DNA from: Phycisphaerales bacterium
Lineage (GTDB): Bacteria > Planctomycetota > Phycisphaerae > Phycisphaerales > SM1A02
Length of the DNA: 35,241 nt
NCBI GenBank assembly: GCA_029247205.1
Contig: JAQWLT010000056.1
Span: forward strand, 1 to 35,241
Reading direction: 5' to 3'
Below are positions 25,391-32,951 of the stretch, one piece after another (position 1 is the first letter of the stretch; every line of letters begins with the position of its first letter). The notes under the pieces were generated by a model, which made no database searches, was not told the origin of the DNA, and saw only the letters and a program-made list of their open reading frames with translations. A program made the position numbers and the translations under genes.

Positions 25391-26908
25391 TCAATTGATG
25401 AGCCAGCCATCATGAATGAACCCTGCAATAGACTCTATATCTGGGCTCGGTGGTCGGTCGCCATCCAGCGGGGTGACCAGTGATCGGACGGCGGCATAGG
25501 CCTGTTCAACCCCGTCTCCACTGCGAAGCGGACGTTGATGTTCGATTCCTTCGGCCGCGGCAAGCAACTCAATTGCAATGACCAGCCGAGTGAGTTCTAT
25601 GGCGATCCTCAGATAGTGGGCCGATGTCGCGCCCATCGAGTTGTAGTCCTCGATTCCAGCCGAGGTCGGCACATTTCCAACGCTTGCAGGAGAGGCGATG
25701 GTTTGCAGCTCATTGCAGAGTGCGGCGGCGGTGTACTGCGTAATCATCAGTCCGCTGTGCAATCCTGGAACTGGGCTGAGATATGCAGGCACGGGGTTCT
25801 CGCCGTCACGGGCGCTGAGCAACCAGAACACTCTCCGCTCGGCAATACCAGCAACATGGCATAGCGCGATCTTGGCGGTATCAGCGGCAATCGCCAAGGG
25901 CATGCCATGAAAATTTCCACCACTGAGGATGGCATCATCCTGTGCGAAGACCAGTGGGTTGTCGGTTACGGCGCCCAGTTCAGCCTCGACGATCGTCTGG
26001 ACATGGGCGAGTGCATCGCACGCTGCACCGAGAACCTGTGGAATGCATCGCAGGGAGTATGGGTCCTGCACGCGTGGGTCGTCTTCAAGATGATCAGCGA
26101 GAATTGTGCTGCCCTGTAGATGTTTGAGCACCGTGGCGGCGACTTTTTGTTGGCCCACTTGATTGCGAATGGTATGAATACGGGGGTCAAGTGGTCCGGC
26201 ACTGGCCCGAGAGGCGTCAATGCTCATCGCTGCTGCCGCCTGCGCTGCAGTGAGAATATTGTGCATGTCATGGCAGCCAATGGCGAGCGTGGCAGCCATG
26301 AGATGCGTGCCGTTGATCAGGGCAAGTCCCTCCTTGGCTGCGAGTGCAAGAGGCGCGATGCCAGCGGCAGCGAGGGCTTCGCTTGCCGGCATTGGACCGT
26401 CATCTCCCACCATGGCCTCGCCTTCACCAATCATGACGAGCGCAGCGTGGGCGAGCGGAGCGAGATCGCCAGATGCGCCGACTGATCCTCTGCTCGGGAC
26501 GATAGGCACGATGTCATGGTTGATCAGGTCGGCGAGCATCTCGACGAGCGAACTTCGTACACCACTATGCCCACGGCAAAGACTCGCGAGCAGCAAACAC
26601 TGCATGCCTCGTACAATCTCTGCATCAAGCGGTTCACCCACGCCAGCTGCGTGCGAGCGGAGTAGATTCCGCTGAATGTCAGCCGTCTCACTTGGCTGCA
26701 CCCGGTGGCGAGACAGCGAGCCAAAGCCCGTGTTGATGCCATAGACCGGGTCGACGCCATCTGCGGCCGAGTCCACAATGGCCCGTGCCTTTGCAACATT
26801 GGCAATCGCAGCGTCATCGAGCAATACGCGGCATCTCTGCCTGGCTACTCGGACCAGATCATCAATTGTCAGAGTTGCCCCAGTCATGTGTACAGCATTC
26901 GTATCCAT
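25391..26908 (-). CDS. hutH: Histidine ammonia-lyase
   Basis: The 505-residue enzyme removes ammonia from histidine to give urocanate, the first step of the Hut pathway. SRGSVGASGDLAPLAH contains Ala-Ser-Gly 145-147, which cyclises to the MIO cofactor. GINTGFG near residue 57 and NPVPAYLSPVPGLHSG fit the family. I chose the ATG at 26906-26908. A start 12 codons earlier (26944) would come within 5 bp of the divergent membrane gene and adds residues not expected in the family. It is first in the five-gene run hutH-hutU-hutI-map-oligopeptidase, so the operon promoter should lie in the short spacer 26909-26949 or inside the divergent gene. No HutC-like repressor gene is in view. Confidence 0.96.
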   Translation of the reverse strand: MDTNAVHMTGATLTIDDLVRVARQRCRVLLDDAAIANVAKARAIVDSAADGVDPVYGINTGFGSLSRHRVQPSETADIQRNLLRSHAAGVGEPLDAEIVRGMQCLLLASLCRGHSGVRSSLVEMLADLINHDIVPIVPSRGSVGASGDLAPLAHAALVMIGEGEAMVGDDGPMPASEALAAAGIAPLALAAKEGLALINGTHLMAATLAIGCHDMHNILTAAQAAAAMSIDASRASAGPLDPRIHTIRNQVGQQKVAATVLKHLQGSTILADHLEDDPRVQDPYSLRCIPQVLGAACDALAHVQTIVEAELGAVTDNPLVFAQDDAILSGGNFHGMPLAIAADTAKIALCHVAGIAERRVFWLLSARDGENPVPAYLSPVPGLHSGLMITQYTAAALCNELQTIASPASVGNVPTSAGIEDYNSMGATSAHYLRIAIELTRLVIAIELLAAAEGIEHQRPLRSGDGVEQAYAAVRSLVTPLDGDRPPSPDIESIAGFIHDGWLIN

Positions 26909-26949
26909 AAGCCGCACTTTACCCAACTCAATCGTTACCATCACTGTCC

Positions 26950-27780
26950 ATGGCCGCTACTCGCCGCTGGACACTATTCATTGTGGGCTTTGTGCTCGTG
27001 ACCCTCGCGTTCCACAGCGGGGGGGCAACGCTTCGCTCAGGAACTGGCGGGCTGGGGCCAACCGTCTTTCAAGCGGCATCACCGAGTGCGGCCATCATCG
27101 CCATGGCGGCCGCCATTGTGGTGTCCGCACTGATTGCGGTGGGAATTGCCAGACTTCTGACTCCGTTGAGTGGGCTCGCCATCGTCGGGGCTGGCCTTGG
27201 CTGGTGGTCACTCAATCTGGAGAGTATGCGTGGGGTGCTCAGCGAGGGCTCGATGCCCCTTCTTGCAGCGGACGGCATGGCGTGGGCCCTTGTGGTGCTT
27301 GTGCTGGGATGGCTGGTGATTCAGTTCGGACAACCTGTATCAGAGGTCAAGCCTGAGGTTGAACACGAGCCGCCTGACCCATTATTGTCGCCTGATGCTG
27401 TTCGGATCTTGCTTTGTGGCCTCGTTGCAATTCCAGTTGTGTGGATCGTGGCTGTTAATGACTTGCGTGGGCAGGCATTGTGCGCGGCGATTCTCGGTGG
27501 TCTTGCCGCTGGCATAGCTGGCCGGCTCTTCTCGCCACACGTCCAGCCGGTGATATTGCCAGCGGCGGTCGTCTTGGCTGGCACACTTGCGATGTGGGTT
27601 GTTGGCATGATGCTTCCCGAAGATGTGGCAGTTGCCTGGGCTCGTGGCGACATCCCCAATGTCATCCGCCTCAGCCCGATTGACTGGGCAGTTGGGGGCC
27701 TCCTTGGCGTGCCGATAGGCTTCAAGTGGGGGGACTCCTTTCTCAATCATGAAGATGAGCCAATGGCAGCAAAGGGCTGA
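26950..27780 (+). CDS. Multi-pass membrane protein of unknown function
   Basis: This is a 276-residue protein with about seven hydrophobic helices (approximately 7-23, 45-65, 72-86, 106-125, 152-169, 175-192, 199-221). An acidic loop near residues 131-146 (SEVKPEVEHEPPDPLL) divides it into two parts. The C-terminal segment RLSPIDWAVGGLLGVPIGF is distinctive but belongs to no family I can name. It is divergent from hutH across about 40 bp and is followed one base after its stop by the next membrane gene, so three membrane proteins are probably co-transcribed. Function is unknown. Confidence 0.75.
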   Translation: MAATRRWTLFIVGFVLVTLAFHSGGATLRSGTGGLGPTVFQAASPSAAIIAMAAAIVVSALIAVGIARLLTPLSGLAIVGAGLGWWSLNLESMRGVLSEGSMPLLAADGMAWALVVLVLGWLVIQFGQPVSEVKPEVEHEPPDPLLSPDAVRILLCGLVAIPVVWIVAVNDLRGQALCAAILGGLAAGIAGRLFSPHVQPVILPAAVVLAGTLAMWVVGMMLPEDVAVAWARGDIPNVIRLSPIDWAVGGLLGVPIGFKWGDSFLNHEDEPMAAKG

Positions 27781-27781
27781 T

Positions 27782-28372
27782 ATGTCGAGCAGGCGACCAG
27801 GAACATGGGCGGTTGTGCTTGGCACGATCATGATTGTCCTGGCCATTTTTGATGGCCTGTGGGGGCTGGCAAATGTGGCGTTGGGCGAGCAATTGCAGTT
27901 TCTCGCTGGCCAGTTGGATCAACGGAAGTTTGGGATGGCATTTGGCCGCATTGTGCACTTCTTAACATTTGGCTTCTTCACACTGAGCGGGTCCGAGACG
28001 GGCGAGCATGCTCGAGATCTCCTTGCGATGTTGCCAAGGCCTGGTTATCTCGTTTATGTTGGATGGATCCGAGCCGGTCTCTCGATTGTCAGCATCATTC
28101 TTGGGATTCTCTTGGCAAAGCGAGTCTGGTGGTCGCCTCGTTGGATCTTGGTGTGGGTCGTTGTCTTGCTCGTTTGGTCAATCTGGTCGACGCAGCAAAC
28201 GTGGGACATGATGTCCGAGAGTCTGGGAAGCCCCATGCAGGGTGAGAATCTACCGATGTTCACCATTGAATGGGGTATACACTTTGTGTGGCCAATCGTG
28301 CTGGCCATCCGCTGTGTGATGTGGATGTACTCGGTTCGCCGCGAACCACAACAGGGAGGTTTGTCCGCATGA
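27782..28372 (+). CDS. Four-helix membrane protein, first of a tandem paralogous pair
   Basis: The protein has 196 residues from the ATG at 27782, one base after the previous stop codon. AAAGGG a few bases upstream, inside the preceding gene, can serve as the ribosome binding site. Helices lie near 9-32, 94-112, 120-137 and 163-183. Between helices 1 and 2 is a loop of about 60 residues. The end (HFVWPIVLAIRCVMWM) matches the end of the next protein (HVVWPGIIIWKV) and the first helix matches as well (VVLGTIMIVLAIF against VIGTMLILIGVF). The pair therefore arose by tandem duplication. No known family was recognised; no catalytic motif is seen. Confidence 0.75.
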   Translation: MSSRRPGTWAVVLGTIMIVLAIFDGLWGLANVALGEQLQFLAGQLDQRKFGMAFGRIVHFLTFGFFTLSGSETGEHARDLLAMLPRPGYLVYVGWIRAGLSIVSIILGILLAKRVWWSPRWILVWVVVLLVWSIWSTQQTWDMMSESLGSPMQGENLPMFTIEWGIHFVWPIVLAIRCVMWMYSVRREPQQGGLSA

Positions 28373-28977
28373 CATACTCCGAAGACACCATTGGAAGCCC
28401 CGGTCCTACTTGTCAGTGCTGGGCACCAGTCATAGGCACCATGCTGATTCTGATTGGCGTCTTTAATCTCGCCTTTGGCATTGCAGTCGCGGCGGCTTCT
28501 ATCGAGATAGGTCTGGTAGCGGACGAGGTGGCTTCGAGCAGTGAACTCATTCACATTGGGCAAACAATGTCTGAAATTACCGGCGGCTTGCTGAAGTTGG
28601 GCGAAGCCGAGCAAGGCGCAGCGGTCAAGGAAGTGTTGGGGTCGATCCCTCCTGTATGGATTTCAGTGGTGCTGGCAATTGGCCAGGTGCTGCTGTCGGC
28701 TGCGGCCATCGTTCTCGGCGCCGCCCTCATTCGGCGAAATGCACGAATACTTCCTCTTCTTGGCAAGTGGGGGATCATTGCAGCAACATGGGGCGTGGTG
28801 GCAATGCTGGCAAGCATCGGCACTTACCGATTCATCGACATCACCACTGGCGGACTTGCTACCACCATCACGGTGGGGTTGAGCCTGATCCTGCATGTGG
28901 TATGGCCGGGCATCATCATCTGGAAAGTACGAGCTGAAGGCTTTATCCTGAGCGGCCATGCATCAAACAATCATTGA
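28369..28977 (+). CDS. Four-helix membrane protein, second of a tandem paralogous pair
   Basis: The 202-residue protein overlaps the previous stop as ATGA, with AGGGAGG eight bases before the ATG, so it is translationally coupled. Its topology repeats that of its neighbour: helix 1 at 20-44, a soluble loop of about 50 residues, then helices at 96-121, 130-150 and 164-185. The loop here is less hydrophobic and rich in Glu/Gly. Two cysteines near the N-terminus (TCQCW) are not shared with the partner. The two could form a heteromeric membrane complex with the product of 26950-27780, an inference from gene packing. The end overlaps the start of the downstream pseudogene by 20 bp. Confidence 0.75.
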   Translation: MTYSEDTIGSPGPTCQCWAPVIGTMLILIGVFNLAFGIAVAAASIEIGLVADEVASSSELIHIGQTMSEITGGLLKLGEAEQGAAVKEVLGSIPPVWISVVLAIGQVLLSAAAIVLGAALIRRNARILPLLGKWGIIAATWGVVAMLASIGTYRFIDITTGGLATTITVGLSLILHVVWPGIIIWKVRAEGFILSGHASNNH

Positions 28978-29375
28978 ACAGATTGCAACCGCACATGCCG
29001 TTGGCCTGAGTAAGCCGGTTTACGCAGGAGACTATCTGCGGATTCGCCCCAAGCACATCATGACCCACGACAATAGTTCGGCGGTCATGGGGAAGTTTTC
29101 CGCCATTGGCGCTACAGCGATATTCGACGCTGCCCAGCCAAGTCACGATTACGCTCACTGATGGCACATCCCATGTCGAGCGCGTGGATGTTCCAAAGGG
29201 AGACCCCCGTGATCCCATGACCGAAGATGAAATTGCGGTCAAGTTCAACGCCCTGGGCATTGGCGTCGTGGGAGAGGCAGCCTGTCACGCATTGCGAAAC
29301 CTCATCATGAATATCGAAACTGAAGAAACGCTTGTATCACTCTTTGATTTGATGACCGCGAAGCAAACTGTGTGA
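28958..29375 (+). pseudogene. Chimeric relic: homoaconitase N-terminus joined to PrpD-family C-terminus
   Basis: Frame 28958-29161 begins like homoaconitase of the Lys4 type: AVGLSKPVYAGDYLRIRP, IMTHDNSSAVMGKF and SAIGATAIFDAAQP all fit the first 60 residues of that family. Similarity then stops, and a different frame (from about 29135 to 29375) reads VTITLTDGTSHVERVDVPKG and DPRDPMTEDEIAVKFNALG, the C-terminal end of MmgE/PrpD (2-methylcitrate dehydratase-like) proteins. Neither part keeps a catalytic site: the Fe-S cysteines of homoaconitase and the core of PrpD are missing. The best reading is a deletion that fused remnants of two dehydratase genes. It is unlikely to be functional as an enzyme. 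Confidence 0.7.
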
Positions 29376-29550
29376 TTGTTCAGCCCGTTTCACTCTACAA
29401 AATATCTTGCCGCAGTATGCCTCCGTGACTTCCTACGGATCAACCTGCACTGGACCGTGCGCCCCAAGATCAGGATCGAGTTGATGAAATCAACGCCCTT
29501 CTCAATGTGTTAGAGCATTGATCGAGTGACCAGCCTGCTACAGTGGGCCT

Positions 29551-30486
29551 ATGTCATTAATCGTCACAGGAACAATCGGGATCGACACCGTCCACACGCC
29601 CATCGGTTTAGCCGAACGGGTCTTGGGCGGTTCATGTGCCTACTTCGCCGCAGCAGCGTGCCACTATGTGCCCACTCGGCTGGTTGGAGTCGTCGGGGGC
29701 GACTGGCCGGATGGCCACCGCAGCGAGTTAGAAGCCTTTGAGGGCATCGATCTGGCAGGCTTAGAGGTTCGTCCTGACTCTCAGACATTCAGTTGGGGTG
29801 GCCGCTACTTCGACAATATGAACGAACGCGAGACTCTCTTTACTGAGTTGGGCGTGCTTGAAGAAGATCCGCCAGCGGTGCCCGATTCGTTCAAGGACAG
29901 CCAGTACGTCTTCTTGGCCAATACACACCCCTCCGTTCAGATGGGTCTTCTGGAACAGTTCCCCGAGCGTTCACTGGTCGTGGCCGACACGATGGATCTC
30001 TGGATCAACATCGCACACGACGAGTTGCTGGCATTGCTCGGGGTCATCGATGGCGTGGTCATCAATGACAGCGAAGCGGCCCAACTCACCAACGAACGCA
30101 ATGCAGTCACCGCGGCGCGGCGCATTCTCGACATGGGCCCACAATTTGTCGTAGTCAAGAAGGGCGAACACGGATGTATCTTGGCGCATCAGGACGGCAT
30201 CTGCGTCCTCCCGGCCTATCCCGTGGAAGCAAGTGACGTCATCGATCCAACAGGTGCCGGCGATTCATTCGCTGGTGGCATGATGGGGCATATTGCCGCG
30301 TGCGGTCGCAGCGACTTGGACACAATTCAAGAGTCACTGGCTTGGGGAACGGTGACGGCATCGTTTACGTTGACGTCATTTGGTTTGGGCGGCCTCGCGT
30401 CGTTGAATCGCGATGTACTCAACCACCGCATGGCTGACTTCCAGAAAGCGGCAGGCGTGGGCCCACGCACCCCAGTAGCGACCTGA
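29551..30486 (+). CDS. PfkB-family carbohydrate/nucleoside kinase
   Basis: The 311-residue kinase belongs to the ribokinase/PfkB family. GGSCAYFAAAACHY near residue 26 is the N-terminal substrate-binding GG motif. DPTGAGDSFAGG (232-243) is the C-terminal signature with catalytic Asp238 and the anion hole. VINDSEAAQL is the usual ATP-side motif. Family members phosphorylate sugars, adenosine or similar alcohols; the exact substrate is not readable. The gene converges on murQ with only 4 bp between stop codons, and no functional link is proven. Cytoplasmic. A 175-bp spacer precedes it without a clear promoter. Confidence 0.88.
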   Translation: MSLIVTGTIGIDTVHTPIGLAERVLGGSCAYFAAAACHYVPTRLVGVVGGDWPDGHRSELEAFEGIDLAGLEVRPDSQTFSWGGRYFDNMNERETLFTELGVLEEDPPAVPDSFKDSQYVFLANTHPSVQMGLLEQFPERSLVVADTMDLWINIAHDELLALLGVIDGVVINDSEAAQLTNERNAVTAARRILDMGPQFVVVKKGEHGCILAHQDGICVLPAYPVEASDVIDPTGAGDSFAGGMMGHIAACGRSDLDTIQESLAWGTVTASFTLTSFGLGGLASLNRDVLNHRMADFQKAAGVGPRTPVAT

Positions 30487-30490
30487 GACA

Positions 30491-31402
30491 TCACTTGATC
30501 GCGTTGCGAAGATTGCCCTCGCATTGGGCAAGTACGTGTCGTGCACGTTCTACGGGCAATCCACGGCATGTGGCAACGATGGCAGTCTTGAGATGCCCAT
30601 CAGCGTCACGAATCAAGGCTCCAGCTTTCCCGCGATCCATCTCCGGTGCGTAGGTCTGCAGAATGCGAATGGCTCGATCGAAGAGTTTGTCATTCGTCGC
30701 TTTGACATCGACCATCAAGTCGCCATGCACGGCACCCCGTCGCACAAAGACCGCCGTCGTCAGTGCATTGAGCGCCACCTTGGTGGCCGTGCCGGCCTTG
30801 AGCCGCGTGGAACCAGCGAGTAGTTCAGCTCCAGTGTCCAGCACGATGAGATGATCGACTCCAGGCGGAGTCGACCGTGGCGAACAGGAGATCAAAGCCG
30901 TTGAAGCGCCCAACTTGCGAGCGGTAGCAAGTCCGCCAAGTACCCAAGGTGTCGTTCCTCCTGCAGCGATGCCCACGACTACGTCACTTGCTCCCACGTT
31001 GTGCTGCGAAAGGTCGCTCGTTGCCCCGTCGTGGTCGTCTTCCGTAGCTTCGCTCGACTTACGAAGTGCGGGGTCGCCACCGGCGATGATGCCGATGACT
31101 TGCGAAGAATCGGCACCGAAGGTGGGGGGGCATTCCGATGCGTCCAGGACACCCAGTCGCCCGCTTGTGCCAGCACCAAGATAGAAGAGACGGCCACCTG
31201 ACTGCATGCGAGTTGCTATGTCGTCGGCCAGCCTTGTGATGTCTGCTGCAGCAGACTCGACTGCATGTATCGCCGCATGTTGATCTGACGCGATCAATTG
31301 CACAAGATCTACTGTTGGCATGAGATCCATCGCATTCTCTGTAGCACAGTGACGCTGTTCGGTAGAGACATGTCCGCGGTCCGGTGGAAGTGGGTTGTCC
31401 AT
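30491..31402 (-). CDS. murQ: N-acetylmuramic acid 6-phosphate etherase
   Basis: The 303-residue enzyme cleaves the lactyl ether of MurNAc-6-phosphate to give GlcNAc-6-phosphate, part of peptidoglycan recycling. It begins with the family pattern STEQRH...ATENAMDLM. The SIS-domain loop YLGAGTSGRLGVLDASECPPTF (about 74-95) contains the catalytic Glu90. AAGGTTPWVLGGL and a second acidic site follow as in MurQ. Length is normal. Its start lies about 30 bp beyond the terminator of the HU gene on the same strand, so it must have its own promoter or depend on read-through. AnmK, NagZ and a MurNAc importer are not in the window. Confidence 0.95.
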   Translation of the reverse strand: MDNPLPPDRGHVSTEQRHCATENAMDLMPTVDLVQLIASDQHAAIHAVESAAADITRLADDIATRMQSGGRLFYLGAGTSGRLGVLDASECPPTFGADSSQVIGIIAGGDPALRKSSEATEDDHDGATSDLSQHNVGASDVVVGIAAGGTTPWVLGGLATARKLGASTALISCSPRSTPPGVDHLIVLDTGAELLAGSTRLKAGTATKVALNALTTAVFVRRGAVHGDLMVDVKATNDKLFDRAIRILQTYAPEMDRGKAGALIRDADGHLKTAIVATCRGLPVERARHVLAQCEGNLRNAIK

Positions 31403-31430
31403 GAGTGGGAGGGTACTTTCTTACTGCCAT

Positions 31431-31473
31431 GTGCAAAACGACAGGACCGCCGAGCGAGGCTCGGCGGTCCTGT
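31431..31473 (-). terminator. Strong rho-independent terminator of the HU gene
   Basis: A perfect 15-bp stem with a three-base loop is formed by the arm at 31441-31455 (ACAGGACCGCCGAGC) and the arm at 31459-31473 (GCTCGGCGGTCCTGT). On the minus strand it is followed by CGTTTTG. It lies about 30 bp past the HU stop codon and separates HU from murQ. Confidence 0.88.
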
Positions 31474-31504
31474 AATAGAAACCAGATTCAAGAACGGTCT
31501 ACGG

Positions 31505-31855
31505 TCAGACCATTTCCTTCAGAACCTTGAGCGCCGTGAACTTGACGACGTTCTTGGCGGGCTTCGCAGCAAACCATTGCTCTTCGCCAGTGAATGGATT
31601 CTTACCAAAGCGGCGCTTGGTAGCGGGCTTGCGGTGCTTGCGAATCTTCATGAGGCCCGGGACTGTGAAGGTGCCAGGACCGCGACGACCGAGGTCCTTT
31701 TTGACCATGCCTGCCATGGCATCGAACACACCGGCAACTTCCTTGCGGGTCAAGCCGGTGTCGTCAGCGATTTCGCCATAGATCTGAGTCTTGGTACGCG
31801 GCTTAACCTCGGCGGTTGCCTTTGCCTTCTTTTTCGTGGTCTTCTTCTTGGCCAT
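31505..31855 (-). CDS. HU-family DNA-binding protein with Lys-rich N-terminus
   Basis: The 116-residue protein is a member of the HU/IHF nucleoid protein family. The first 18 residues (MAKKKTTKKKAKATAEVK) form a Lys-rich, histone-like extension. The HU dimerisation helices follow (TQIYGEIADDTGLTRKEVAGVFDAM). The DNA-binding arm is marked by GPGTFTVPGLMKIRKHRKPA and NPFTGEEQ. HU is normally about 90 residues, so this is an extended type that occurs in planctomycetes and some related bacteria. AAGGA lies 10 bases before the ATG. A candidate promoter and a strong terminator bracket it as a single-gene unit, and high expression would fit. Confidence 0.92.
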   Translation of the reverse strand: MAKKKTTKKKAKATAEVKPRTKTQIYGEIADDTGLTRKEVAGVFDAMAGMVKKDLGRRGPGTFTVPGLMKIRKHRKPATKRRFGKNPFTGEEQWFAAKPAKNVVKFTALKVLKEMV

Positions 31856-31950
31856 GTGCAGGAATCCTTTCTGCTACTGGAATGATCCGGTCTGGCTCCG
31901 CCAGTCCGTGAATAATGGAACATTCGAGCTACACGCCCGAACCGATCGGG

Positions 31951-31979
31951 AATGTACCCATCGATTGCCATGTGGACAA
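31951..31979 (-). promoter_or_regulatory. Candidate promoter of the HU gene
   Basis: Read on the minus strand, TTGTCC (31974-31979) and TACATT (31951-31956) are 17 bp apart, each matching consensus at four of six positions. The implied leader is about 90 bases. No other convincing box pair was found in the 230-bp spacer between the HU and SIMPL genes. Confidence 0.35.
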
Positions 31980-32087
31980 CCCATTGACCCCTGTATTTTA
32001 AGTGTTTTTTGGCTTAGGTTATTCTCAAATTACTGCGGAGTAAGGGATTTAAAGCCTTGCTCCGGCGCGGAGTGGAGTACTGGCTAC

Positions 32088-32855
32088 TTATTTTGCTTCC
32101 ACCGAGAAGACTGCTGTGACCACCACACTGGCTTCTTTTTGAATAGTGGTCGTGTCGTACACGCCCCAACTAGTGACCGTTGTCGAGTGTGGCCTCGTGA
32201 CCTGTATGACCCCCTGGCGGACACTTTGGGCAGGCCCAAGCACGCCTCCGCTTTGACGAACCATCAAGTCGGCGCGGCGGCGAGCATCAGCGGTCGCTTC
32301 GGCGAGAATCGCCGTCTTGATCTCAGCAAGCCCCATTGCTGTGTACTCAGGGTTGCCTGAGACAACGCGAATTCCATCGCGGATCAGAGTTGTCACGGCA
32401 GCGGCTGCCCCTTGAACAATCTGCACACGATCCGTGCTAACTACCAATTCTTGGCTCAGCGTATATCCGGTGATGTCTTGGGTCAGTTTCCCCTTCTTGT
32501 CACGACCATAGTGGACGGCCGTCTTGATCGGGTGTTCGGCCCACTCCTCCGCCTGAAGTGATTGGCTCATGAGGAACTTTTTGACGCGTCTGATGCTGGC
32601 CTCGAGCAGGTCATATGCTTCTGGGAGCGTCCCTCCTTGGCCTTGTAGGCCGATCGACCAGGTGACATGATCGGACTCGACTTTACGCACTGCTTTGCCC
32701 TTGACGGTGATGTCCCGATACGCGGAGACTTTTGCCTGCGGCTGATCCTGCCATGCCTTCGCCACGACGATTGTGCTCACGACAAGACTCAATACCACCG
32801 AAATGGCTACGACGATGGCAGGCCCGAGGGCCTGCACCTTGATTCGATGTTCCAT
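32088..32855 (-). CDS. SIMPL-domain (DUF541) membrane-anchored protein
   Basis: The 255-residue protein has one N-terminal hydrophobic helix (about 12-32, AIVVAISVVLSLVVSTIVVA), then a SIMPL domain (DUF541, YggE-like) facing the periplasm. DITVKGKAVRKVESDHVTW is the usual entry strand, and ATADARRRADLMVRQSGG matches the conserved helix of the family. The role of SIMPL proteins is poorly known; links to oxidative stress and surface structures have been suggested for members. The ATG at 32853-32855 has GGGAG five bases upstream. A TTG six codons earlier also opens the frame but spans that site, so it is not used. Single-gene unit. Confidence 0.85.
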   Translation of the reverse strand: MEHRIKVQALGPAIVVAISVVLSLVVSTIVVAKAWQDQPQAKVSAYRDITVKGKAVRKVESDHVTWSIGLQGQGGTLPEAYDLLEASIRRVKKFLMSQSLQAEEWAEHPIKTAVHYGRDKKGKLTQDITGYTLSQELVVSTDRVQIVQGAAAAVTTLIRDGIRVVSGNPEYTAMGLAEIKTAILAEATADARRRADLMVRQSGGVLGPAQSVRQGVIQVTRPHSTTVTSWGVYDTTTIQKEASVVVTAVFSVEAK

Positions 32856-32951
32856 ATGACTCCCTTGAATCAACTTGAATTGTGATGGATCAGTCGCCTA
32901 CAGCAGCAGCATGCGAGTTGTCCGTATGGTTCATCGTCCAATTGAACGATC

